This document shows, piece by piece, positions 23,586 to 33,113 of a stretch of 41,352 bases of DNA; the first letter of the stretch is position 1; every line of letters starts with the position of its first letter. The position numbers and the translations under genes are program-made. Source of the stretch: an uncultured Megasphaera sp. (GTDB taxonomy: Bacteria; Bacillota; Negativicutes; Veillonellales; Megasphaeraceae); assembly GCF_900539295.1 (NCBI RefSeq), contig NZ_UQBH01000019.1, positions 1 to 41,352 of the forward strand. The letters run 5' to 3'. Under the pieces are notes generated by a model. It had not been told where the DNA came from and did not search any database. It saw only the letters and a list, made by a program, of their open reading frames with translations.

Positions 23586-25520
23586 TCATAAGTATGTATC
23601 GAAGCCTTTACTGAAGAATCCTATATCCGGTTCTTCCATCGTGCCTATCAAAACTCCTCTGTCAAGGAAGGCATTGAAGTTTTCACAGCTTGTTTCCGGC
23701 AGCAACAAGCAGGAATGGCAGGCTGCAAGGTTCATCGAATAGATGCCCTGCCCTTTGCTGAGGCTGCATACTGGGTCGTTCGTACAATATCCTACTTTTT
23801 CTACGGCTTTCTTGATGATATCCGGCAGTGTTTCCTTATAACCTTGACGCACCAAACCGCCTAAGGTCCCTTCAGAGTCGCCGCTCGCTGTATAGATTAA
23901 GATGCCGGTCATGGTTTTCCCACTTCCATCGCCTTTATCGCAATAGATACGTTCCCGTAGGGAAGCAATGCTGTAACCGCACTCAAAGCTCAACTGCCGA
24001 ATCAAGGCATGCGCTAAGGAATGAAGGAATAAAAATTTGACAGTAATCTGTCTCGGCCTGCCCGTCGCATAGAAAGATTGTGCATAGTTATGATTAATTG
24101 TTGCCGCACGTGAATTTAAAGCTGGCTCATTCTGTCGAATCCATCTTTCGATTTGTTCTTCATCGAAACGGATGAAGATACCTTCACCAAGCACCTGATA
24201 GCCAGGATACCAATCCGTAGACGTTTCTTTGATGCAGACAAACTGTTCTTTATCAGACGGTCCTGATACAGGATTGATCCGTGAAAAACCAATCAACGCC
24301 AGAACTTCTCGCATCTTATGGATAAGTACCACTTGTTTCAGGCTAGGAATCATTTTCTGATATGGTACGATATTCTGCTCTTCCCGTTTAAAGAAGTTCG
24401 ATTCATTAGCATTCGTCGCCTCACCATCTAAGGCTTCGTATTCTTCTTCACAGAACCGCTGGTCTTCATCAATATCTTCATTAATATTTTCAGTACTATC
24501 TATCCAGTTTTCTTCCAATAATCTTTTTACATCACATTCTTTTACTCGTTGGCTCAGTTCTTCAACAATTTCTTCTGATGTATCCTCTATGATTTCCCGT
24601 AAACGCTCTTCACCACGATTTTTTTCTTTCGCTTTAGATAAATTATGAAAGCCACGAGTGTAAGCATCAGTTTTCTGAATCATTTCATTCAAATCCGTCG
24701 TAAAAGGTGGTATGACCAAGGATGTTTTGACGACTGGGAAGTATACAGAAGAAGCACCGCGCAACGTGACCCTAGGATAACAAATACAAGCTTCTTTCGT
24801 GTGTTTCCAAGGATGGTTGCCGGGACATAAGAATTCCGGGTCTTCAGCGTCATCTAATTTTTCGAACAAATCCTTGTCCATGATGCCACTCAATGTCGAT
24901 GAGGCTCCACAATTTTCGCATTTGACAAGAATATTGTCGAAGCCGTATCGTCCCGTCCCCATGGTAATCAACTTCAGTTTTGGATGATCACAGATTTTCT
25001 TTTTGCTTCGTTTATGAGCCCAAGCAATCCAAGGAAAATCATTGATATGCCCGTGTTCGCAAATGGTCACTAAGCGCGATAAGACCAGTCTATACTGTTT
25101 GCCGCACGAGGGACAATGGGGGTTCTTCAGCATATAAGGATCCCTGTCTTTCTCAGAATCAGATGCCTTTAACCTATAATCTCTCACCCACGCATCCATC
25201 GGCTGCAGGCGTTTACATTTCGGGCAATAGTACCATTGAGGGAAACGGACATAAGCCATTCTATGCCACCCATCATCATCTTCGTTTTCCGTCGGCAAGC
25301 CAAAATATTTCACACCTAACCTATCTTCCAGCCTCTTATCATGAATCGGTGTGACGTCAGATTCCCAATATTCTGGTGCCGCACACATGAGGACCTGATC
25401 CGAAAAATTAATCATAGCCCCGACGCCGAATTGATGTACTAATTGATTGGCCCTGACGGAATACTTCTTTTTATCAAGGTTTTTTCTTTCAACATTTCTA
25501 CTGTCATCAATTTTTTTCAT
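23586..25520 (-). CDS. drmB: DrmB, DISARM DUF1998 protein
   Basis: 644 residues. SVRANQLVHQFGVGAMINF opens the protein as in DrmB. CPKC/CPSC and CENCG pairs form zinc ribbons in the N-terminal half. The C-terminal MZB (DUF1998) region has HSLAHALIRQLSFECGYS, GILIYTASGDSEGTLGGLV and CSLSKGQG...LAACHSCLLLPETSCENFN. DrmB forms a complex with the helicase DrmA and is essential in DISARM. An acidic, coiled-coil-like insert lies around residues 300-370. Last gene of the operon, one base after drmA, with AGAGG before its ATG. Base composition is more AT-rich than in core genes. Confidence 0.88.
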   Translation of the reverse strand: MKKIDDSRNVERKNLDKKKYSVRANQLVHQFGVGAMINFSDQVLMCAAPEYWESDVTPIHDKRLEDRLGVKYFGLPTENEDDDGWHRMAYVRFPQWYYCPKCKRLQPMDAWVRDYRLKASDSEKDRDPYMLKNPHCPSCGKQYRLVLSRLVTICEHGHINDFPWIAWAHKRSKKKICDHPKLKLITMGTGRYGFDNILVKCENCGASSTLSGIMDKDLFEKLDDAEDPEFLCPGNHPWKHTKEACICYPRVTLRGASSVYFPVVKTSLVIPPFTTDLNEMIQKTDAYTRGFHNLSKAKEKNRGEERLREIIEDTSEEIVEELSQRVKECDVKRLLEENWIDSTENINEDIDEDQRFCEEEYEALDGEATNANESNFFKREEQNIVPYQKMIPSLKQVVLIHKMREVLALIGFSRINPVSGPSDKEQFVCIKETSTDWYPGYQVLGEGIFIRFDEEQIERWIRQNEPALNSRAATINHNYAQSFYATGRPRQITVKFLFLHSLAHALIRQLSFECGYSIASLRERIYCDKGDGSGKTMTGILIYTASGDSEGTLGGLVRQGYKETLPDIIKKAVEKVGYCTNDPVCSLSKGQGIYSMNLAACHSCLLLPETSCENFNAFLDRGVLIGTMEEPDIGFFSKGFDTYL

Positions 25521-25521
25521 T

Positions 25522-28500
25522 TCAATCCTCTTTCCAAATCAATGCACATCCCCGCACTTCGCTGTCGATATTCCTCATTGAGGTTAACGTTTCTCCCGGG
25601 AGCAACTTATCATCCGATTTCTGATGGAATGGTTTCAACAATCGGTAAGAAGATTCCTGCGGTTCTTTTCCTTCATAGAACCAACTGTTGCCATACACTA
25701 ATTGCTTTGACTCGGATGAAGCTATTTCCGCCTTACGGTTCCAATCCTCAAAGAAATCCTCGATTTCCTGTTTGATTTCTGGGATATCATCATGGATTTG
25801 GCTTCCGCGGCTTCTTATCCCACGAACTCGGTCTAAAATGAAGCTGCTCATCCTTTCTATCGCATCACGGTAATCATCAAGCCGAAATTCACCAGCCGAT
25901 TTTTCTTCTGCCAAAGCAGGAATACTCCGCATCATAGCAATTAATACCGCATGCAGTGCCCTGTCCCTGGCCGGTTTTGAGAACGGCGTCGCTCCTGTAG
26001 GTTCGACGAATCGATAGAAAGATTCATGGAACGTCTTGAACTGTTCATAATACGACTGGTCCCGGTTCCGTCCCTGATTATACAGGGTAAAGACCAATCC
26101 GGGATAAGCACGTCCGACACGACTGGTCGCCTGTATGTATTCACTATTCAGTTTCGGCTGATTGACCATCAACAAAACATTCAAACGTGCAATGTCGACG
26201 CCGACAGAGAGCATGTTGCTGCTAAGGACAATATCGACAGGATATGTTTTTTTATTGTCATCAGAATGATATTTAATTTCTTCGAGTTCTTTGAAGACCT
26301 GATTCAGCTTGTTTGTCTTGACCCGGCTGGTCAGCTCCCTTAAAACGTAAGCATAACGCGGTTTGGTCTGCAGTCTCTGCGAGAACTGATAGACACTATT
26401 CTTAATATCATCAGCAACTAATGATTCACATTGTCCTAAATCCTTGAGGCTGTTGAAGTAAGCCGTCAATGTCCAATATTCATCTTTGACCTCATCCGGC
26501 ACTTTAAGGATTTTTATTAGCTGCAACAAATCGGAAATGACAGTGACTTCCGTAGAGACTTGGTTCTTGCCGGAAGCCATCACCCCGATGTAGCAGCGGC
26601 CATATTTCCCTTTATCATGATCAATGACATCGTTCCGTGCAAAATAGGAGTCATCTGCATCAATGCCTGGCGGCGGGAACTGTCGGGTATCGCGATTGTA
26701 AAGAGCTGCACATTGTGCTTTCGCCCGCCTGATAGTGGCCGTCGAAGCGATGATTTTGGGCTTGACATGGCCGCAGTTATTACACATATAATCGATGGCT
26801 GTTTCATACAAGCCTACAATGGATCCCAACGGGCCTGAAATGAGGTGCAGTTCGTCTTGGATGATAAGTTCCGGTCCTCGATGCTGACCATCAGCACCAA
26901 AGAATTTATTCACTTCATTCTTCCAAGTCATCATAGCGAATTTATCAACTGTCCCGATAAGCAATGTGGGCGGTCTCTTATAGATTTCTTCGTCGATGAC
27001 CATCACCGGGATTTCGGACGTATGGAACCGGCATCCGTCCTGTGGGCATTGATAATAAAAATGTTTAGGATTGGTTTGATAAAAGTACCCCCATTCGCCT
27101 TTCCCATGTTCTTTGACTAATGAAGTCCCGCACCACGGACATTTCAAGAGCTGGAAATCATTATCTGCAATACCATAGGTATTCATCAAATTCTTTAATT
27201 TCTTTTTTGCATCATCCAGTCTGTTGGGCGTATGCTGGCTGCCAATCCATAACCCTATCGTAATCGGCTCATTCCCTAGAACTGGTATCTCTTCTCCTGG
27301 TTTCCGTCGGGCGAGCCGAGTCCGCGTAGCACTTGCTTTGACCCCGTATGTTTTCCGGATAGCTTCACAAGCACAGATTAAGGTAGCGGCTCTGCTGAAC
27401 TGCTGGGCAGTCAGCAAGCGTAAGGTATAGCGCATGATGATGTTCGTACCACCACCCTTATCACCATAGACCAAGCGGCGGTAAAAGATAACAAAAGCAG
27501 ATAATCCTAAGTACGCTTCTGTCTTGCCACCGCCCGTAGGGAACCAAATCAAATCGACCAAGTCCCTGTCCGACGATTTTTCATCAACGATTCCTTTCAA
27601 ACTCATGAGAAGGAAGGCCAACTGGAAAGGCCGCCACAAATGTTTGTCTTTGACATCACGATTACGATACTGATTGATATCAGCCAATTCAGACAATCTC
27701 TTCCCTAAAGGTGAATCAGCAGACTGGTCACCGCCATAACGCTCTGTCCCGTATTTTTCATCAGCAATGATTTCCAGATGTACTCTCTGCATGAACATAG
27801 CACGATTCGCCAACGAGAAGGCTGTATATGTTTTATCATCATCCCGTAATAACGCGATGCCTTCTTTCATACGTGCAGCGGCTTCTCGGCAGTCTGTCAG
27901 ATTCAATGAAGCAGCATGGCGATATCTTTCTGGCAGTTCTTTTTCCTTGCCATCTAATCCTTTGATCCAATGCGCATAAGACTCCACCAATCGAGACAAC
28001 AGAGCCAATTTCTTTTCTTTGCTGGTACTATCTAAGTCAGAATGGACTTTCATGGAGAGTATCTGATTCGATTCTTCTTCCGTGAATTCATTCGTCGGCA
28101 GATTGAAATCCATGCCCGGCAGCTCTTTCTTCGGCAAGAAGTCATTGATGAGGAACCCTTTCCCCTTTTCGTCAATCTGCCATTGTAGAGAAGTACCCAT
28201 CCCTGAGCCGAAATCTTTTTGTTTACGGTACAATAGATTCAGCCGTTCTTCTTCATCATCGGCTGAAATGCTCTTTTTTATCTGATTTCTGTCAAAGAAG
28301 ATAACATCATCGTTTTCCTCGATGCGGACTTTGATATGGGGCTGGAAAATAAATCGATTATATTCTCGTAATTTAAAGTCCTTGAATTCGTTGCTCACCA
28401 TCAAAGTAATCGACCAAAGCTGTTCATCATCATCCATCAATTTACAAAATGCGGTGAAATGGCAGTCTGTATCATCCAAGGAATCCCCTAAATCAATGAA

Positions 28501-29232
28501 GCCTTCTTGCATCCCTCGAGGTAACTGGAAATCCAATGCGTGCGGGATGCGTACATAACTTTTGTGGTAGGGATCGCTGCATTGCCGTGCAAGTGTCATC
28601 AAGGGAATCTGTAAATCGTAAGAACCGGAATCGGCTTCATAAGAATCCAAAACATGCCGTACCCATTTGCTGTTGAATGGTTCCTTGACTGTGAAGAAAC
28701 GTTTATCCTCTGACACTCCGATATGTTGCTGCACTTCAACCGGCAACATATCATAATCGAGTTTAGCGTTGCAAGGATAACAATAATCCTTCAGTTCACT
28801 GACTCGATACGTGCCGAAAGTCAAATGGATATGCATCGCTTCCGGTTTCCCTTTTACGAAGAACGTAATCCCCATCGAGGAAGGGCGCCATTGGTTCCTC
28901 AAATCTACAGTATCATCACCATCATCTTGATTTTCTCCCGACGGCTCAATATTGCTGTCGATTTCATTGTTAGTTTCCCCTTCGTCTCCATCTCCATTTA
29001 CTTCGTCAGCCTGATTACCATCTTCACTCACTTCATCCTCTAAGTCCAGCATAACCTTCTGTGGATACAAGATGCCACAACTGTACCGTCTCGAAGGGAT
29101 ATCGGTGATGATTTCATGTTCTGCATCAGGGATGCTCCCTTCTGCACCGGGGCCTTCCAGCTGCTTCTGCATATTATTGATGATTATATCTCTTGCCTTA
29201 AGGCACTCGTCGGTTATATCACTCTTATTCAA
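25522..29232 (-). CDS. drmA: DrmA, DISARM helicase
   Basis: 1236 residues. An acidic linker (about 65-110) precedes an uncharacterised N-terminal half. The SF2 motor follows with Walker A FPTGGGKTEA (about 565-573), motif II IIQDELHLISG (DELH, about 793-796), SATI (STATIRRAKAQ), SVGVDIARLNVLL and QATSRVGRAYPG (motif VI). A zinc ribbon CPWCG...CPQDGC is inserted at about 698-735. This is the DrmA architecture; with DrmB it binds and moves along foreign DNA. The start is a TTG that overlaps the drmE stop by eight bases, which points to translational coupling. Some smaller DISARM-like DUF1998 helicases are related, but the neighbours settle the name. Confidence 0.9.
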   Translation of the reverse strand: MNKSDITDECLKARDIIINNMQKQLEGPGAEGSIPDAEHEIITDIPSRRYSCGILYPQKVMLDLEDEVSEDGNQADEVNGDGDEGETNNEIDSNIEPSGENQDDGDDTVDLRNQWRPSSMGITFFVKGKPEAMHIHLTFGTYRVSELKDYCYPCNAKLDYDMLPVEVQQHIGVSEDKRFFTVKEPFNSKWVRHVLDSYEADSGSYDLQIPLMTLARQCSDPYHKSYVRIPHALDFQLPRGMQEGFIDLGDSLDDTDCHFTAFCKLMDDDEQLWSITLMVSNEFKDFKLREYNRFIFQPHIKVRIEENDDVIFFDRNQIKKSISADDEEERLNLLYRKQKDFGSGMGTSLQWQIDEKGKGFLINDFLPKKELPGMDFNLPTNEFTEEESNQILSMKVHSDLDSTSKEKKLALLSRLVESYAHWIKGLDGKEKELPERYRHAASLNLTDCREAAARMKEGIALLRDDDKTYTAFSLANRAMFMQRVHLEIIADEKYGTERYGGDQSADSPLGKRLSELADINQYRNRDVKDKHLWRPFQLAFLLMSLKGIVDEKSSDRDLVDLIWFPTGGGKTEAYLGLSAFVIFYRRLVYGDKGGGTNIIMRYTLRLLTAQQFSRAATLICACEAIRKTYGVKASATRTRLARRKPGEEIPVLGNEPITIGLWIGSQHTPNRLDDAKKKLKNLMNTYGIADNDFQLLKCPWCGTSLVKEHGKGEWGYFYQTNPKHFYYQCPQDGCRFHTSEIPVMVIDEEIYKRPPTLLIGTVDKFAMMTWKNEVNKFFGADGQHRGPELIIQDELHLISGPLGSIVGLYETAIDYMCNNCGHVKPKIIASTATIRRAKAQCAALYNRDTRQFPPPGIDADDSYFARNDVIDHDKGKYGRCYIGVMASGKNQVSTEVTVISDLLQLIKILKVPDEVKDEYWTLTAYFNSLKDLGQCESLVADDIKNSVYQFSQRLQTKPRYAYVLRELTSRVKTNKLNQVFKELEEIKYHSDDNKKTYPVDIVLSSNMLSVGVDIARLNVLLMVNQPKLNSEYIQATSRVGRAYPGLVFTLYNQGRNRDQSYYEQFKTFHESFYRFVEPTGATPFSKPARDRALHAVLIAMMRSIPALAEEKSAGEFRLDDYRDAIERMSSFILDRVRGIRSRGSQIHDDIPEIKQEIEDFFEDWNRKAEIASSESKQLVYGNSWFYEGKEPQESSYRLLKPFHQKSDDKLLPGETLTSMRNIDSEVRGCALIWKED

Positions 29233-31759
29233 AACTCATCAATTCCTCACTTTCTAAAGGCACATTTACATAATTTCCTGGAATCTTCACAGGCTGTTTC
29301 AGGCTTTGTATATCGTACAAATTCAATACTTCAATGAATTCATCTAAATCAGCCTGCAGCATCCTATCCAACGGAGTGCTGGTTTCTACCCCTTTCTGCA
29401 CAGTTTCATAGATACGTGGTAACCGTTTCGTTATCTTCTTAGTAATACCAATGTGGATATCTCGAATATTTTTTGTTGCCTCATAATAGGCATCCGCTGT
29501 AGTATCGTCATCATAAGGTGCGATGATTGTCTTGATTGCTTCATAGACTTTCTTACGTCTCGGACCAATGACATGACTCCCAGGAATAACCCATGAACGA
29601 ACAACGGCCCCGCCAGAATTCGAAACCCCCATATCGCGAAGCTGTTTGCTTAAATCATTCCATCTAATCCCCTGTTGCTCAACGTATTCTGCCAGGCCGT
29701 TTTTCCACCTTTTTACTAATTCCAAGGACCGATAAAACGACCGATAAAAATCATCAGAGTTATTCTTTTCCTCTTCTAAGATAGCCTTGATGACATCATG
29801 ACGATTGCCAAAATCACGACAGTACAAGAAGCTCATCCCGGGCAATAATTTTGCGACCTCTAGAAGATGCACACTGTTATCTTCCTCGTTCAGATAATGG
29901 ACTTTTCTCTTAGAGAAAAGATACTGCCGTCCATCATCTAATATACCGATACGAACGACATCCACCTTGCTATCTTGGATGATATCACTATCTCTGCTTA
30001 CAGAATGGAGCCGCTTGACGATATCTGAAATATCGATGGTGGTAAATGGTTCATCCAAAATGTCAGCTCCTTCATCTGTTCTCGGAATGATTTTCTCTTC
30101 CCGGTCCGCCAGACCGGATAATACTTCGAAATCATTCAGTTGACGATGTGCATATGCTGCCATATGTCCATAATCAGCCTTTTCAAACTCATACAAGAAG
30201 AATATAGTACGTGCAGCCTGTAAGTGCAGAAAGAGAGGGACATCATGCAGCCAAAAAGTACCGCTGATGATAATAAGGCTGTATCTCTTATCCGTCCTTA
30301 TTTTCAAAGGCGTCGCAATGTCCAGATTATACCTCACCTTATCACCTGCATCGAACACGTTGCATTGATTGGCATAAGGAACAACCAGTAATTTATTTCC
30401 GTAAGGATTATCGGATAAAAGAGACATTAACTTTTCTTTTTTATATTGGTTCCGGCTGATATCTTCATATAACTGTTCTACAAAATTATAGATTTCCCGA
30501 CAGATTCTCCGAAGAACGGAATCACCAACGTCATCCTGTAATTTCTCCAAATTATCGATAGCATAGGACATCATGAAATCTTTTTCTAGCAAGAAACAGC
30601 TGGTCTTTAAACGTCGTATAAGGCCTAATGCACAACACATGAATTTAAACCCATTCGGAGATTCTGTTTTATTATGACGCAAAATATTTATCTTCTGCAT
30701 CACCGCTCGATATTCAGTCCGTGTGATAGCACTGCCGAAATATTTTTCTCCTATCACACCTGATATCTCAGCTGATATCACAGCAGCAAGCCCAGGACGG
30801 CTGACCAAATAAGATGGTGTAGTGCCCCAATAGACATCCGCTTTCCGTATCTTCCCTATATCATTCATCAAAGCGAAACGGAAGAAAAAGTTATATAGCT
30901 GTAAAGGGATTTTTTTATTATTGAATATTTGTTGAATGAATCCTTGGTCTCTTTGGATAGTCGTCCAATCGGCTACATACAACATGGTGATAGCATACGC
31001 TTCTCCATATTCTTCAGCCCATTTCTTTACAATCGCTAAATCATTGCAAATGCAAATAGAAGGGTACATCTCTCCAAGATTACCCGGATACTTGTAAATA
31101 CAGTCGATATCCTTGCCCTGATAGGCAACTGTAAACAATTCACTGAATCTTTTACGTCCCATTCCTTTTACTGCTACATATAGTTTATCCAATATGCGGT
31201 CTGCCCGCTTTTTACCAATGACGATATATGAAATATCATCAAAAGCGATAGCTTTTGTCCTGCTCTGACTGCCAAAAATTCTTTCATAAAAATCGACTCG
31301 ATTTTTCAAGGTCTGATAATGTTGGACTCTATTTTTTGCCTTTCCATCATATTCCAATATCAAGTTCCATCTTGAGCTTGGTACGTAATTCCGCAATCCC
31401 TTTTGATTCACCAAAGGAAGCATGCCATTCACCAAATGAGGCGGTTCTATTACACTTATACGATTTTCATAAGTAACTTTAAGATTTCCATCACTGGCTT
31501 CAAGCAATTGGTTTATATAGGCATCGACAGAAAGTTGACTGCGTATATACACGAGCACTCCGGCAATAAAAAAGACGCAACTTAAAAGTTGATCATTAGG
31601 GACGACCGAGGTATAGACTAACCTATTATCAGAGAAAAAGTTATCTAAAATCAACTGTATGTATTCTTCCATATTTTCTTTTTCTATTCTTTCATTCCCT
31701 AAATACAGTTCACATTTATCAAGTGCTTCCTGTACTTTTTCCCTGTCATTCATATCCAT
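29225..31759 (-). CDS. drmE: DrmE-like protein of class 2 DISARM
   Basis: 844 residues, AT-rich codons, no classical enzymatic motif visible. Its position immediately before drmA, its size, and a cytosine methylase in the locus are what class 2 DISARM predicts for DrmE. Near residues 685-720 LRDMGVSNSGGAVVRSWVIP followed by IGPRRKKVYEAIK looks like a helix-turn-helix DNA-binding unit. An internal stretch around 465-520 (YSLIIISGTFWLHDVPLFLHL) suggests a Rossmann-like core. Function in the family is not established. The name rests mainly on context and general resemblance, less on motifs. It overlaps drmA and lies 50 bases after the AspBHI-like gene. Confidence 0.7.
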   Translation of the reverse strand: MDMNDREKVQEALDKCELYLGNERIEKENMEEYIQLILDNFFSDNRLVYTSVVPNDQLLSCVFFIAGVLVYIRSQLSVDAYINQLLEASDGNLKVTYENRISVIEPPHLVNGMLPLVNQKGLRNYVPSSRWNLILEYDGKAKNRVQHYQTLKNRVDFYERIFGSQSRTKAIAFDDISYIVIGKKRADRILDKLYVAVKGMGRKRFSELFTVAYQGKDIDCIYKYPGNLGEMYPSICICNDLAIVKKWAEEYGEAYAITMLYVADWTTIQRDQGFIQQIFNNKKIPLQLYNFFFRFALMNDIGKIRKADVYWGTTPSYLVSRPGLAAVISAEISGVIGEKYFGSAITRTEYRAVMQKINILRHNKTESPNGFKFMCCALGLIRRLKTSCFLLEKDFMMSYAIDNLEKLQDDVGDSVLRRICREIYNFVEQLYEDISRNQYKKEKLMSLLSDNPYGNKLLVVPYANQCNVFDAGDKVRYNLDIATPLKIRTDKRYSLIIISGTFWLHDVPLFLHLQAARTIFFLYEFEKADYGHMAAYAHRQLNDFEVLSGLADREEKIIPRTDEGADILDEPFTTIDISDIVKRLHSVSRDSDIIQDSKVDVVRIGILDDGRQYLFSKRKVHYLNEEDNSVHLLEVAKLLPGMSFLYCRDFGNRHDVIKAILEEEKNNSDDFYRSFYRSLELVKRWKNGLAEYVEQQGIRWNDLSKQLRDMGVSNSGGAVVRSWVIPGSHVIGPRRKKVYEAIKTIIAPYDDDTTADAYYEATKNIRDIHIGITKKITKRLPRIYETVQKGVETSTPLDRMLQADLDEFIEVLNLYDIQSLKQPVKIPGNYVNVPLESEELMSFE

Positions 31760-31809
31760 GAGACACCGTCCAATTCCTATTCTATCCGATTCATAATCAT
31801 ATCAGAGGT

Positions 31810-33090
31810 TCACCGAGCATGATAGTCCCCTTGTTTCTCTGCTACCCACTGCGCCCGTACATCATCGGGAACCATAAGGTTCGTTTCATCGATTCCCCCA
31901 AGCCAGGATTCTATATTCGCTTTATCGATGGAATTATTAATTAAGATACGTGCGATATCTGCCGCTGTCACAATCAATATAGGATGACCGTCTTCGACGA
32001 CTTCACGATATGCCTGTTTATCGACGAAGCTCGTCGTAATCATGATACCGAACTGCCTGTACCGTATGCGGGAGATGAGCCGGGACATCTCCCTGACCCC
32101 GACGCTGTTGTCCATGCCGTAGCATTTCGCTTCCAGTGCACATTCCATACGCAAAGGATAGTTGATGGCGCTGCCGGCTTGTATGGCATAAGTACCGATG
32201 GCATCCCGGCCGCCGTCACGCCACGGGCGAGTCAGGTTGAATTTCTGGAAATTATTGTCCATCATCTTGGCGATGTTGACAGCACACAGCTCGAAGCCTT
32301 GGCTGAATTTTTTATAATGCTTCCGGATCTTATCGAGGCAGATTCTTCCCATTTCATTGCACTGCATCTGTTCCATCTTCGTCGGGATATCGAAGAGGCG
32401 CGGTGCCTGCAGGGCCTTGATGCCGTTGCGCCCCGATTTCTGGAACGCCAACCAGGCAGCAGGTGCGTATTGATTGCTGTGTTCATGGTCATCAATCAAG
32501 CTCTGCAGCCATTTCCGAGAAATCGGCTTTTCACCCGTATCGAGAACCGTGAAATAGGCTTCGTAGTTCTGAAACCGTTCGCCTTGCGAAGTGCGCCAGA
32601 AGGCAACCAAGTCCCTATCCGGCGAAATTTTCGGGTTGCCTGGCACTGCCAGCCCAAGAAACTGTACATTACGCCTTTCTCCGGTCTTCTTGAAGATGAG
32701 GAACGGTGGGATATCGTCCAGTGAGCCCTTGCCGTTCAGACAGTCGAAGATGTCTTCCAGCAATTGGTTCCCCTTCAGTTTCGTATCGGTCAGGAGACGG
32801 CCTGGTTTGCGGTTGTCCCCATAATAGCGGAAGATTCCTGTCTCTGTATCCAAGAAATCAGGCCATTCCAATTCTTCCATCGAGGTATAGAGGACGACAT
32901 AGGCAAACTTATTGCTGCCCTTCCGCTTCACTTTCCGGAAACCGCCGGAACTGCCACATTTAGGCAGGAGATGGTGCAGTACTTCTGCCCTGAGGTCAGA
33001 AACCGTCCCACTTTCATAAACAGCATCGACATATAAATCTGATTCTTCTAATCGGTCAAAAGGGATTCTCTTGGTTTTCGAATCTTCCAT
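31810..33090 (-). CDS. AspBHI/MspJI-type modification-dependent restriction endonuclease
   Basis: 426 residues. The N-terminal half (YVDAVYESGTV, AYVVLYTSMEELEWPDFLD, GIFRYYGDNRKPGRLLTDT, VAFWRTSQGERFQNYEAYFT) matches the SRA-like AspBHI recognition domain. The C-terminal half has the Mrr-type PD-(D/E)XK core: GGRDAIGTY (Asp296) and ECALEAKCYG (Glu320-Ala-Lys322), followed by SRLISRIRYRQFGIMITTSF. Relatives cut DNA near 5-methylcytosine in certain contexts (AspBHI: YS-m5C-NS, from established knowledge). It sits between the Sau3AI-type nuclease gene (23 bases) and drmE (50 bases), where DISARM loci do not normally carry a nuclease of this type. Confidence 0.88.
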   Translation of the reverse strand: MEDSKTKRIPFDRLEESDLYVDAVYESGTVSDLRAEVLHHLLPKCGSSGGFRKVKRKGSNKFAYVVLYTSMEELEWPDFLDTETGIFRYYGDNRKPGRLLTDTKLKGNQLLEDIFDCLNGKGSLDDIPPFLIFKKTGERRNVQFLGLAVPGNPKISPDRDLVAFWRTSQGERFQNYEAYFTVLDTGEKPISRKWLQSLIDDHEHSNQYAPAAWLAFQKSGRNGIKALQAPRLFDIPTKMEQMQCNEMGRICLDKIRKHYKKFSQGFELCAVNIAKMMDNNFQKFNLTRPWRDGGRDAIGTYAIQAGSAINYPLRMECALEAKCYGMDNSVGVREMSRLISRIRYRQFGIMITTSFVDKQAYREVVEDGHPILIVTAADIARILINNSIDKANIESWLGGIDETNLMVPDDVRAQWVAEKQGDYHAR

Positions 33091-33113
33091 CGCACATCAC
33101 ATCCTCTATTGGG

